A stretch of 36,445 nucleotides of DNA from Ferrimonas kyonanensis DSM 18153 (lineage in GTDB: Bacteria > Pseudomonadota > Gammaproteobacteria > Enterobacterales > Shewanellaceae): assembly GCF_000425405.1 (NCBI RefSeq), contig NZ_AUDJ01000042.1, forward strand, positions 1 to 36,445, read 5' to 3'. The notes beneath the pieces were generated by a model that saw nothing but the letters and a program-made list of their open reading frames with translations, searched no databases and was not told where the DNA came from. A program made the position numbers and the translations under genes. Positions within the stretch are counted from its first letter, which is position 1. The number at the start of each line of letters is the position of its first letter. Below, piece after piece: positions 25,555 to 34,275 of the stretch.

Positions 25555-26015
25555 GGTAAACCTGTTTCACAAAGTGGCCATTGTGGTCTCTTAGTACTGG
25601 CTTGAACGCCAGCGAACCAGGACATTGTGTGAACACCAACATGTATACGTTTGAATTATATATGCTTATTTTGGTTTTTCGTTGCTGATGGTCAGTGGCC
25701 AGTGAGAAAATACAGTATAGGGATATGATATCTGCTTGAACGGATTAATAAAGGCAAGCGTTTGATCTAACGTCATAAAATATGCACATCATGGTGATTA
25801 TTATTCATGATCTTCGAGGCAGTCCTCATTCGCTGACATCGCCTTACTCGGTTGTTCATTGTGTGACTCGTGACCATCATTCGTAATAAAATTTCATTTA
25901 AGATCTCAAAGACTACTTTTTTGCGGGCTGGTAATGGTGGCCCACGTCGATTATGGTTGCTTTCTGTCGGTAACTTTGATCGAATGAACCGGTACTGAAT
26001 GTAAGTCGGAGCGCG
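25555..26015. other. AT-rich divergent intergenic region
   Basis: About 460 bases separate the divergent hypothetical gene and the AraC-type regulator. The DNA is AT-rich and must contain both promoters, but I could not assign hexamers or operators with confidence. No open frame or terminator is evident. Confidence 0.5.
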
Positions 26016-27053
26016 ATGATGGCGGACAAACGGTTTCCTCTGGATACCAAACTAAGGCGTGTTTTCAGTAGGTTGGGAATTGATCCTCAGCCGGTGTTCG
26101 CGCGTGCAGGGGTGGATGTCGCCCTGCTCAGCAATCCGGATGCTCGCCTTAACAGCCACCAATATCTGGCACTGTGGTCGGCACTGGAGGAACAGTTCGA
26201 GCCCGCTGATCTGGCTCGCACTTTGGTGCAGTTATGCAACAGCGATGACTTCTCGGCGCCGATGATGGCGGGTCTGTGTTGCAGTGATCTGCTGTCTGCC
26301 ATACGCCGACTGCAACGCTTTAAAGGGCTGCTGGGGCCGCAGCAGTTGAGAGTAACCGAAGCCGATGACTGGGTCAGAGTCGAGGTGGTATCCGACATGC
26401 CGGTATCGTCCTTGCCGGTATCGATGATTGTTACCGAGTGGTACTTGATTTTGAATCTGGCCTACATGGCAACCAAGGTGGAGTTACCGGTACAGTCCTT
26501 GCGCCTCCATGAGGTTAGCGATGATGCACTGGCATTGGCGCGCCAGCATGGTATTGAATTGGAACTGGGTGACGGCAACGCCATTGAGTTCCGCCGCGAG
26601 GATTGCTTGCGCCCGTTTTTACCCCTGAATGACGGTATGTGGCAGTTCTTTGAACCGACCCTGTTGCGACTGATCCGCAAGCTGCATGCGCAGCCAGAGA
26701 CCGCCAGTCAGGTCAAAGCCACGCTGGTTGAGAGTTTGCCGTCTGGGCTGGCGGATAAGGAACATGTGGCACAGCGGATGGGGATCAGTCCCAGGACCCT
26801 GCAAAAGCGGCTGTGTTCGGAGAAGAAACCGTTCCAGACGGTATTGGCCGAAGCCCGTAAGGAGTTGGCCTGCCACTACCTGCGGCAGTGTCATTTGACC
26901 CATATGGAGATCAGCTTGTTACTGGGGTTTGATGAGGTCACCAGTTTCTATCGCGGCTGTCAGCGTTGGTTTGGCTTGACGCCGGAAGCGATCCGTAAAA
27001 ATGAACAGGCCGGCATAGAGCCGGCCTGGGAAAAGGAGTGCAACCAGGGTTAG
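26016..27053 (+). CDS. AraC-family transcriptional regulator (OruR/ToxR-type N-terminal domain)
   Basis: The 345-residue protein has an N-terminal ligand-binding-like domain of the Arabinose_bd/PF12625 type (about 15-205) and a C-terminal double helix-turn-helix of the AraC family (about 240-335). The first HTH is around [16 protein letters not shown]; the second contains [32 protein letters not shown], the classical signature. Such regulators often control neighbouring metabolic genes in response to small molecules. GGAG lies four bases before ATG 26016 and seven before ATG 26019, so the second Met may be the true start. Its stop codon overlaps the end of rimO on the other strand by four bases. 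Confidence 0.93.
   Translation: MMADKRFPLDTKLRRVFSRLGIDPQPVFARAGVDVALLSNPDARLNSHQYLALWSALEEQFEPADLARTLVQLCNSDDFSAPMMAGLCCSDLLSAIRRLQRFKGLLGPQQLRVTEADDWVRVEVVSDMPVSSLPVSMIVTEWYLILNLAYMATKVELPVQSLRLHEVSDDALALARQHGIELELGDGNAIEFRREDCLRPFLPLNDGMWQFFEPTLLRLIRKLHAQPETASQVKATLVESLPSGLADKEHVAQRMGISPRTLQKRLCSEKKPFQTVLAEARKELACHYLRQCHLTHMEISLLLGFDEVTSFYRGCQRWFGLTPEAIRKNEQAGIEPAWEKECNQG
27007..27027 (-). terminator. Hairpin at the araC-type/rimO convergence
   Basis: AGGCCGG (27007-27013) and CCGGCCT (27021-27027) form a perfect seven-pair stem inside the 3' end of the regulator gene. On the minus strand it is followed by GTTCATTTTT, a poor U tract, so it may serve as the rimO terminator. Confidence 0.35.
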
Positions 27054-28498
27054 CCCAGGTCTTCGATCTCGTCATTGTCGTCACGGACGATGGTGGCGTA
27101 CAGATCGTAGTCGTTGGCAAACTCGATGGAGGCCCACACCATCTGGCCAACCTCGACATCAAATTCGCCTCCCAGAATCACCTTGCCGTCAATTTCCGGT
27201 GCGTCCGAATAGGCGCGGGCTACCGCCCCTTCGTCATTGAGCTCATCGACAATCACCCGCATCTCGGTGCCCACACGGGCCTGCAGGCGCTCGGCGCTGA
27301 TTCGGGCTGCCACTGCCATAAAGCGCTGGTAACGGTCTTCCATTACCTCGTCATCGATCAATTCAGCCAGATCATTGGCGACGGCACCGTCCACCGGGCT
27401 GTATTTGAAACAGCCGACCCGATCCAACTGAGCTTGTTCCAGCCAGTCCAGCAATAGCTGAAAATCTTCCTCGGTTTCGCCGGGGAAGCCGACGATGAAG
27501 GTGGAACGGATCACCAGATCGGGACAGATCTCACGCCACTTTTTGATCTGTTCCAACGTGCGCTCGGCCTTGCCGGGGCGTTTCATCGCCTTCAGGACTT
27601 TGGGGGAGGCGTGCTGGAAGGGGATGTCCAGGTAAGGCAGGATTTTGCCTTCGGCCATCATCGGAATCACTTCGTCCACGTGCGGGTATGGGTAGACGTA
27701 ATGCAGTCGTACCCAGATCCCCATCTCGGCCAGTTTTTCACACAGTTCGGTCATACGGGTTTTCACCGGCATGCCGTTCCAGAAACCGGTCTTGTGCTTC
27801 ACATCCAGACCGTAGGCGCTGGTGTCCTGGCTGATCACCAGCAGTTCCTTAACGCCAGCCTCTTTCAGGCGTTTGGCTTCATCCAGTACCTCACCGATGG
27901 GACGGCTGACCAGATCGCCACGCAGGGCCGGAATAATGCAGAAGGTACAACGGTTGTTGCAGCCTTCGGAGATCTTCAAGTAGGCGTAGTGACGTGGGGT
28001 CAGTTTAACGCCATGATCCGGGATCAGCGCCGTCAGGGGATCGTGCTCCGGCTTAGGCAGGTGATTGTGAACCTGCTCCAGCACCATTTCATAGGCGTGG
28101 GGGCCGGTGATGCCCAGCACCTTGGGGTGGACCTCTCGAATTTCGTCCTCTTTGGCACCGAGACACCCGGTGACCAACACCTTGCCGTTTTCATTCAGCG
28201 CTTCGCCGATGGTATCCAGGGATTCCTGTACCGCGCTGTCGATAAAGCCGCAGGTGTTAACGATCACCAGGTCGGCGCCGTCGTAGGAGTTGACCACGTC
28301 GTAACCTTCGGTCCGCAGTTGGGTCAGGATGCGCTCGCTGTCCACCAGGTTCTTGGGGCAACCCAGAGAGATGAAACCGATGCGGGTTCCGGTGCCGCGT
28401 CCCTGGCCCATGGCCGGGGCCACCTTAGTGGCGTGGGTGGTATTCGGTTGCACCGCTTTTGGCGTGTCATTGCCGGGATCAAAGGTTTCGACGGTCAT
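27050..28498 (-). CDS. rimO: Ribosomal protein S12 methylthiotransferase RimO
   Basis: RimO is a radical-SAM enzyme that adds a methylthio group to the conserved Asp of ribosomal protein S12. The N-terminal MTTase domain holds Cys47, Cys83 and Cys112 (SLGCPKN, VNTCGF, TGCLG) for one [4Fe-4S] cluster. The radical-SAM motif CNNRCTFC (Cys180, Cys184, Cys187) holds the other, and a TRAM domain lies at about 410-475. At 482 residues it is about 40 longer than E. coli RimO because of an N-terminal tail of low complexity. ATG 28498 has AGGA five bases upstream; Met30 would give a more usual length. Confidence 0.96.
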   Translation of the reverse strand: MTVETFDPGNDTPKAVQPNTTHATKVAPAMGQGRGTGTRIGFISLGCPKNLVDSERILTQLRTEGYDVVNSYDGADLVIVNTCGFIDSAVQESLDTIGEALNENGKVLVTGCLGAKEDEIREVHPKVLGITGPHAYEMVLEQVHNHLPKPEHDPLTALIPDHGVKLTPRHYAYLKISEGCNNRCTFCIIPALRGDLVSRPIGEVLDEAKRLKEAGVKELLVISQDTSAYGLDVKHKTGFWNGMPVKTRMTELCEKLAEMGIWVRLHYVYPYPHVDEVIPMMAEGKILPYLDIPFQHASPKVLKAMKRPGKAERTLEQIKKWREICPDLVIRSTFIVGFPGETEEDFQLLLDWLEQAQLDRVGCFKYSPVDGAVANDLAELIDDEVMEDRYQRFMAVAARISAERLQARVGTEMRVIVDELNDEGAVARAYSDAPEIDGKVILGGEFDVEVGQMVWASIEFANDYDLYATIVRDDNDEIEDLG

Positions 28499-28537
28499 GG
28501 CATCCTGTATTCAGTTGGTAAGTTTCGAAGTGCGCGG

Positions 28538-28565
28538 ATTATACCTGAGTCAGGGAAAATGTGCA
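28538..28565 (-). promoter_or_regulatory. rimO promoter
   Basis: On the minus strand a perfect -10 TATAAT (28538-28543) is preceded after 16 bases by TGCACA (28560-28565) as a weak -35. Transcription would start near 28530, about 30 bases before the rimO ATG. Confidence 0.6.
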
Positions 28566-29050
28566 GGGCGAAAAATTGTCCAAGCCTCGTTCTTCGGGGT
28601 GATCACCGCTGGTTACATTGCCTCTGATTACTAAGTCACTATTTTGCTAGAGTTTACAGCGGAACGGGGTTGAGAGGCGAGGGAGCGCCTCAGCTTACAG
28701 ATCCTGGCATCACAGATGATTTGACTGTGGGGGAATCACCCTGAGTGGTGTAAGCCTTTGTCTTTGGCAGTTGCTGGTCCGCCTCTAAATATAGGTTGAG
28801 TTACTCAATCAATGAATGGGGGGGAGTTCGAATAAAGTGATTAAATATCAATTTGATAGGATGTTAATCCAATGTCGGTGGTCGGCAGGCGAGGATGAGT
28901 AAACGTTACCTTTCGTATTTTGTTGAGTACGGTTGAATGGACTCGCTGAAAAAGTAATGCAATCAATAATTGCCTTGTATTTATTAGGCCCTCCTGTGCA
29001 ACTTATAAGAAAGACTTATAAAAAGTAAATTGGCATTGGGGAAACCGTGA
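28566..29050. other. Intergenic region between rimO and exported-protein operon
   Basis: About 485 bases without a supportable gene. A hairpin GAGGCG (28674-28679) / CGCCTC (28686-28691) is present without a T run. The 28800-29040 part is AT-rich and presumably carries the promoter for the gene at 29051, but no hexamer pair is convincing. Confidence 0.45.
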
Positions 29051-30349
29051 ATGGGTGGCTATAGACATATTCTGGTTGGTGTTTTTATATCACTGGTGAT
29101 TTCAACGTGGGCGAAAGCAAAGCCGTTAACCGTGGCAACGTATAACATTAAATATTTAACCGCCTGTGTTAATTCCGTTCGAGAAAGTCATCTTCGTCAG
29201 GTTATTGAATTGGCGGATTTTGACCTGTGGGCTTTACAGGAGGTGAAAGACCGCAGGGCGCTGATCTATTTTTTTCCTGAAGAAGACTGGAACATTGTTA
29301 TAGATGACCAAAGTACGGACGACCAAAATCTGGCTTTTGTTATCAAAAAAGACGTTAAATATCGACTGGAGTCAGGCAATACACACGATGCTGGCAAACT
29401 GGACTTTCTATTTCCCGACTCTTCCAATTTTCCGGATAAGCGTGATGTGCTCAAAGTGTACCTTGAGGTTGCCGAGTTGAGTGATGAGATCGTGGTGCTG
29501 AATCATCACGCCAAATCGCGTTACAACGGTCGCCTGACTTCTGAGCCGGTACGAATAGGGGCCAGCCTGGAGATTGTTGATTATCTGTCATCCAGCGCAG
29601 AGCAGTATGTGGTGCTGCTGGGCGATTTCAATGACACCGGCGATGACGCTTCACTGAACACTTTGGAAAATGGTGTGAAATCGATAATAGAGCTGGAGAA
29701 TAACACCGGTTCGTTTATGGAGAATCTAACGGAATCACTGCTGTCGGTGGATGCGGTAACCTACGGACTGAACTCCAGAGCCATCGACAGTATGGACCGT
29801 AGCCGTCTGAACCCGACAATCTCAGGGAGCAGGCAGGACAATGTTTTAAATTACGACGATGGCTATGTGGTGAAGCGGGCGCTTTATGATCAGATCCTGG
29901 TCTCTCCGGCATTAAAAGACCACGCTATGGTGAATTCTGCCGATGTCTTTGCCGGGGCGGTATCGGTAGCGGGAAACAGTGACACACGAGCGTCTGATCA
30001 TGTTCCATTGTTTACGACTCTATTTGATGCGGCTTCCAAAATAGAGTCACTGTCGATTAAGAGGGTACTGGCTAATCCGGATGGGGCGGATAATGACAAT
30101 GAATTGTTGGTTATTAACTCATCTTTACATTACACATTTAAGGGAGTGATAACGCTCAGGGATGAGTATGGCAGTGACTATCTGGCTTCGGTGGACATTC
30201 AACCGTTGGATGAGATTACTGTCAGGCCACTAGCGACGGCATTTTCTCTCAACAACGACCAGGAAACAATTTCACTCTATATCTCGGGAAAGGAGGTGGA
30301 TCGCATAAGCTATTCCAATGCCGCTTCAGGAGAGTGGCAAATATTTTGA
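29051..30349 (+). CDS. Exported DNase I-fold nuclease/phosphatase with lamin-tail-like domain
   Basis: The 432-residue protein has a signal peptide (1 to about 22, ending AKA) and an endonuclease/exonuclease/phosphatase domain (about 25-328). All usual active-site residues are seen: Asn32 (TYNIKY), Glu64 (LQEV), His152/His153 (LNHHAKSR), Asp192 and Asn194 (GDFND), and Asp316-His317 (SDHVPL). The last 100 residues (IKRVLANPDGADNDNELLVIN onward) resemble a lamin-tail domain, common in secreted bacterial nucleases. A role in extracellular DNA or phosphoester breakdown is likely, though the exact substrate is not. It heads a three-gene set; the next start is only 21 bases after its stop. Confidence 0.9.
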   Translation: MGGYRHILVGVFISLVISTWAKAKPLTVATYNIKYLTACVNSVRESHLRQVIELADFDLWALQEVKDRRALIYFFPEEDWNIVIDDQSTDDQNLAFVIKKDVKYRLESGNTHDAGKLDFLFPDSSNFPDKRDVLKVYLEVAELSDEIVVLNHHAKSRYNGRLTSEPVRIGASLEIVDYLSSSAEQYVVLLGDFNDTGDDASLNTLENGVKSIIELENNTGSFMENLTESLLSVDAVTYGLNSRAIDSMDRSRLNPTISGSRQDNVLNYDDGYVVKRALYDQILVSPALKDHAMVNSADVFAGAVSVAGNSDTRASDHVPLFTTLFDAASKIESLSIKRVLANPDGADNDNELLVINSSLHYTFKGVITLRDEYGSDYLASVDIQPLDEITVRPLATAFSLNNDQETISLYISGKEVDRISYSNAASGEWQIF

Positions 30350-30370
30350 GTGCGTTATAGGAGACTAAAC

Positions 30371-31174
30371 ATGACACGGATGTTGTATTTGGCTCTGATG
30401 ATATTTTCCATTTCATCTTATGCCTTGGATTTTTCGGAATATGACCCCTACAGCTTCAACGAGAACTATCGCCGCGGTGAGATTGTCAGCGAATCTAACC
30501 ATCTTTGGGTTGCGCGACTGCCCGGTCGCGGTCATCCACCGGCAAAAAGCCGGTTCCATTGGGTGAGAGTCGACATCGGCCACCCTGAGCCATGGCGGTC
30601 GGGACGGTTTTACGTGTTGGGCAAGGTGGTGAGTTTCGGCAACCAATTTTATCTGGCTAAAGGGGTCGGGTTCGCTCAGCCGGATTCTGGGCGGGACTGC
30701 TGCCAGTGGCAAGTGTTCACCCATCCTGGTATTGGCACCGATCTGCCGTTAGTGGATTCGGACGATGCCAAACAAGGCCTTGAAGGTATCGACAGCAACT
30801 TCAACGGCATTCGTGATGACTACGAAGTTGCCGTGGTAATGGAAAGCCCTTCTGAAGCCGTGCGTCAGGCGGGGCTGGGGGCGGCGTCGGCGTATAAACA
30901 GATGGTGTCGATGGCCACTTCGGCTGACAGCGAGGTGACGCCGGTTGCGGCGGCCGAACTTGTGGATGAGTTATTGACTGTCTCCGCCTGTTTTCGCAGC
31001 CTGGCTGGCGAGCATCAGGGCGTGAGTGGTTTCCAGCACCGTTATTTTAATACCTTTGAGCGAATGGAAGCCTATCTGGAAGCGGAGTCCCGTTTGTATC
31101 AGGCATTGGGTGACGATTATCAGCCAGTACTGGTTGATCTTCCTTGTCAACAGATGAGTCCGGTGGAGGAGTGA
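30371..31174 (+). CDS. Exported protein with carbohydrate-binding-module-like repeats
   Basis: The 267-residue protein starts with a signal peptide (1 to about 18, ending SYA). Residues about 22-118 hold two copies of a Tyr/Trp-rich pattern typical of CBM5/12 chitin-binding modules: YRRGEIVSESNHLWVAR...FHWVRV and WRSGRFYVLGKVVSFGNQFYLAKG...CCQWQVF. A Ca-binding-like loop DSNFNGIRDDYE follows at 141-152. The C-terminal 110 residues are helical and unrecognised. ATG 30371 has AGGAGA six bases before it; the in-frame GTG at 30350 is less likely. The stop overlaps the next gene's region (TGATGATG), so translation is coupled. Confidence 0.8.
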   Translation: MTRMLYLALMIFSISSYALDFSEYDPYSFNENYRRGEIVSESNHLWVARLPGRGHPPAKSRFHWVRVDIGHPEPWRSGRFYVLGKVVSFGNQFYLAKGVGFAQPDSGRDCCQWQVFTHPGIGTDLPLVDSDDAKQGLEGIDSNFNGIRDDYEVAVVMESPSEAVRQAGLGAASAYKQMVSMATSADSEVTPVAAAELVDELLTVSACFRSLAGEHQGVSGFQHRYFNTFERMEAYLEAESRLYQALGDDYQPVLVDLPCQQMSPVEE

Positions 31175-31176
31175 TG

Positions 31177-32274
31177 ATGAAATTTCCGTTAGCTGTCCTG
31201 TTGCTGTGTTTTGGCTGCCACGCCATGGCGGCACCTGCTGAATGCGCCCGCCAGGTCGATACCCTGCGCCTGTTTTACATCAATGGGATGTTCACCAAAT
31301 ACAGTGCCTATCTGGATAACCGTTTGGCATTGCAGGCATTCCAGACGCGTTACCTGAGTGACACGTACCCGAGCGCCGGGGCGGTTGTGGGTTCTTACAA
31401 TGAGAGTGAATCGGTGACGCGTCAGTTTTTACAAGTGGCAAAGCAAAAGATGCAAGATCGCGCCGAGTCATCTTCCATCTTTGATAAATGGGTGGAGGGG
31501 CTGAGCCAGGTCATTACCGGTGGAGTGTTGACGCTGGTGCCAAACCAGGAGGTGCTGATCCAGATTATCGCCGAGTCCTATGCTGCCGTGTCGCCCGGGG
31601 TTCAGGGAGAGGAGGATTACCTCGGTGCAGCGTCGGCATTGAAGCGGACAATGGATGGCTGCAGTAGAACCATATTGGTGACTCACTCTCAGGGAAACTT
31701 CTATGGCAATGCGGTCTTTGATGAGTTGTACCGCGGCTATGCTTTTCCTGGCAATTGGCCCATGAGGGATTACCCCATGCTGGCCCAGATGAGCATCGCC
31801 AATCCTGCGGATTCGGTCGGCGGTAACGCCGGTGCCGAGTTTGAGCAGATGGTGGCGCACATCACCAATGATACGGACGCGATTATGGGGTTAGTCCGTG
31901 AGCTTCTGGGGTCGATTGATGCCAATTACCAAGCGGATTTCACCGACAGTGATGTGAGTGGTCATGGCCTGGTTACCTCTTATCTGGAGTCGCCCGGGCA
32001 GGCAGCAACAATCGCCGCTGAAATGCTGGCGATGGCCGATCAAATGGTACCGATGCCCATGTTCAATCAATGGCCGTCGGCGTCTTCGGCGTTTTCTTCC
32101 CATGGCGCATCGACAAAGAGTGGCATTCTTGATTTGAACTTTACCTACGGTGGCCCCTACCGCTATCAACAGCTTTCGGAGTCGGTGATCGAGTCGTTTC
32201 TCGGCGCCGAGTCTCAGGGAAGCTTCTTTAACGCCAATATCCGTGGTGTCTATCCCTATCGCAAGATTGAGTAG
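31177..32274 (+). CDS. Exported alpha/beta hydrolase-like protein with HSQGN motif
   Basis: The 366-residue protein has a signal peptide (1 to about 19, ending AMA; a Cys at 14 makes a lipoprotein possible but the lipobox is poor). YINGMF near 34-39 fits the first strand and oxyanion region, and THSQGN (169-174) is a nucleophile elbow with Ser171; His263 in SGHGLVTSYL is the likely triad His. This variant elbow is common in lipase/PGAP1-like hydrolases of unknown substrate. GGAGGAG precedes ATG 31177 by five bases; ATG 31174 is also possible. It is the last gene of the exported trio and is followed by an intrinsic terminator. Confidence 0.8.
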   Translation: MKFPLAVLLLCFGCHAMAAPAECARQVDTLRLFYINGMFTKYSAYLDNRLALQAFQTRYLSDTYPSAGAVVGSYNESESVTRQFLQVAKQKMQDRAESSSIFDKWVEGLSQVITGGVLTLVPNQEVLIQIIAESYAAVSPGVQGEEDYLGAASALKRTMDGCSRTILVTHSQGNFYGNAVFDELYRGYAFPGNWPMRDYPMLAQMSIANPADSVGGNAGAEFEQMVAHITNDTDAIMGLVRELLGSIDANYQADFTDSDVSGHGLVTSYLESPGQAATIAAEMLAMADQMVPMPMFNQWPSASSAFSSHGASTKSGILDLNFTYGGPYRYQQLSESVIESFLGAESQGSFFNANIRGVYPYRKIE

Positions 32275-32291
32275 CACCTGAATTTAGCTGT

Positions 32292-32314
32292 AGGCGCCGA
32301 ACGGCGCCTTTTTT
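32292..32314 (+). terminator. Rho-independent terminator
   Basis: AGGCGCC (32292-32298) pairs with GGCGCCT (32303-32309) around GAAC, followed by six T. It ends the exported-protein operon. Confidence 0.92.
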
Positions 32315-32480
32315 GTGGCCAGCCGTTCAGCGAATGATGTGGGTTACCGGTGTTGCCGTCGCGGCAGGTGGAATTTGCCTAATTGGGGTTCGGGGCGCAC
32401 TATTAGAGGTAGGCTGCCTTTACACGGAGTGTTTTTAGGTTGTCATCTCAGCGAGATAGAAGACGCCGGGAGGGCGCACA

Positions 32481-33935
32481 ATGACAATGACCCTGGCTTT
32501 TCTTGGTGCCGCCGGCGAAGTGACCGGCTCCTGTCATTTGCTGACCGTTGATGGATGGCGGTTGCTGCTGGATTGCGGATTGATTCAGGGAGGAAAAAAG
32601 GAAGCCGCCCGCAATCGCGAGCCGTTTGATTTCATTCCCTCCAACATCGATGCGGTAATACTCAGCCATGCCCATATTGACCACTCAGGGCGCTTGCCGA
32701 TGCTGGTCAAAGAGGGCTTTGATGGTCCCATTTTTACCCACAAAGCTACCCGTGAACTGTGTGACATCATGCTTCGGGATGCGGCAATGCTGCAGTTGCG
32801 ACAAACCGAGCGGGCCAACGAAAAACGCCAACTACGAGGCGAGTCATTGCTGGAGCCGTTGTTCACCGAGGCGGATGTGGACGCGGCGATGGCGTTATTT
32901 GTGGATCTGGAGTACGAGCAACTGACGGAAGTGAGTCCGGCGGTGACGGTTCAGTTGCGCGATGCTGGCCACATTCTCGGTTCTGCCATCATCGAGCTGT
33001 GGCTGAATTCCGGTTCCTTTCGCAAAAAGTTGGTGTTCAGCGGTGATCTGGGCCGTTGTGACATGCCGGTGATTCGGGACCCCAGCTTTATTGACCAGGC
33101 GGATCTGGTGGTGATGGAGAGCACCTACGGCGATCGGGTGCACCGTGGCTGGCAGGAGACGCTGGACGAATTGAAAGCGATCTTCGCTCGGGCACTGAAA
33201 TCCAGCCAGGGTAACATTCTGATCCCGGCGTTTTCCGTGGGTCGGGCTCAGGAACTGCTGTATCTGTTTCACCTGTATGGCAAAGAGTGGGATCTGAGCC
33301 GCTGGTCTGTTTATCTGGATAGCCCGATGGCCACCCAGGCGACCGGCGTGTACGTACGCAACAGCAACCTGTGTGACGCCGAATTTCACCAGTATCGGCG
33401 ACATCATCCCAGCCAGCATCCACTGCTGACCAAGGTCAATTTTGTGCAAACTACCGAAGAGTCTATGGCCCTCAATGAGATAGATCGAGGTTTGATCATT
33501 ATTGCCGGCAGTGGCATGTGTAATGGGGGGCGCATTCGCTGTCACCTGGAGCACAACTTATGGCGCCAGGAAGCGGACATCATCATCTGTGGCTATCAGG
33601 CTGTCGGTACGCCCGGCCGCTTGCTGGTGGATGGGGCTCAGGAGCTGAAAATTCGCGGACAGTCGGTGGAAGCCCGGGCCAGAATTCACACCATCGGCGG
33701 CCTGTCTGCCCACGCCGATCAGCAGGAGTTGATTCACTGGTATCGACAGTTTTCCTCGGCGCCGCCCTTGGTGCTGGTTCACGGTGAACCCGAGGCCCAG
33801 AAAACCTTGCTCAGCCATCTCCAACCCCACTGCTCTCATGCCGTAATTGCTCACAGAACCGACACTCTGGATTTGAGTCAACTGCCTGAATTGGTGTGGT
33901 TGGCACCGCAATGCTGCCCGGAAACTACTCTGTGA
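32481..33935 (+). CDS. MBL-fold beta-CASP RNA exonuclease-like protein
   Basis: The 484-residue protein belongs to the metallo-beta-lactamase/beta-CASP RNA-processing family (YsfB/CPSF73-like). The zinc motif SHAHIDHSG gives His63, His65, Asp67 and His68; further ligands are in DAGHILGSA and FSGDLGR. The beta-CASP insert includes IPAFSVGRAQELL and SGMCNGGR, and the C-terminal motifs GLSAHADQQEL and VHGEPEAQ are conserved. It probably degrades or matures RNA in the cytosol. ATG 32481 has GGAGG seven bases before it. Its gene is isolated between a terminator and a long spacer. Confidence 0.93.
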   Translation: MTMTLAFLGAAGEVTGSCHLLTVDGWRLLLDCGLIQGGKKEAARNREPFDFIPSNIDAVILSHAHIDHSGRLPMLVKEGFDGPIFTHKATRELCDIMLRDAAMLQLRQTERANEKRQLRGESLLEPLFTEADVDAAMALFVDLEYEQLTEVSPAVTVQLRDAGHILGSAIIELWLNSGSFRKKLVFSGDLGRCDMPVIRDPSFIDQADLVVMESTYGDRVHRGWQETLDELKAIFARALKSSQGNILIPAFSVGRAQELLYLFHLYGKEWDLSRWSVYLDSPMATQATGVYVRNSNLCDAEFHQYRRHHPSQHPLLTKVNFVQTTEESMALNEIDRGLIIIAGSGMCNGGRIRCHLEHNLWRQEADIIICGYQAVGTPGRLLVDGAQELKIRGQSVEARARIHTIGGLSAHADQQELIHWYRQFSSAPPLVLVHGEPEAQKTLLSHLQPHCSHAVIAHRTDTLDLSQLPELVWLAPQCCPETTL

Positions 33936-33990
33936 GTAGTTGGAATATAAAGACAAATTCAGATTGTTGAGCCTTATTCAGCGCTGGCGC

Positions 33991-34018
33991 TAAAGCTGCT
34001 GATGTTACAGGCCGATAA
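33991..34018 (+). promoter_or_regulatory. Sigma-28 (FliA)-type promoter
   Basis: TAAA (33991-33994) is followed after 16 bases by GCCGATAA (34011-34018), a perfect match to the flagellar sigma -10 element; the consensus spacing from TAAA is 15. Transcription would start near 34025 and reach the chemoreceptor after a leader of about 250 bases. Confidence 0.65.
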
Positions 34019-34167
34019 CAGCCATAGTGGTGTGACAGCGGTTGTGTTTGCTCTGGGTCTGAATCCTGTTTGCCCAAATATCCTTTCAGATGTGTACAAC
34101 AATTACATAAATGCTGTGGAATAACCGTACTTTGGGTGAGTGCGGCCACAAATCGCCCCGCTTTATG

Positions 34168-34183
34168 TGTGATCAGGATTACA
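34168..34183. promoter_or_regulatory. CRP-like site
   Basis: TGTGA, six bases, TTACA matches nine of ten conserved CRP positions. It lies about 90 bases before the chemoreceptor ATG, downstream of the sigma-28-like promoter, so it would serve a second promoter or act as a roadblock. Confidence 0.4.
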
Positions 34184-34275
34184 GACTTGTAAATAAATTA
34201 AAAGGTAGTATTGTCCGGCACATACTTAGGGTCACAGTTTTAGTCTGACAAATGTTAACGCCAGTATAAGGCGGA

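Larger units (their letters stand above)
33936..34275. other. Regulatory spacer before the second chemoreceptor
   Basis: About 340 bases without a gene. It contains a sigma-28-like promoter (33991-34018) and a CRP-like site (34168-34183), described separately. No terminator for the preceding gene is evident. Confidence 0.5.
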
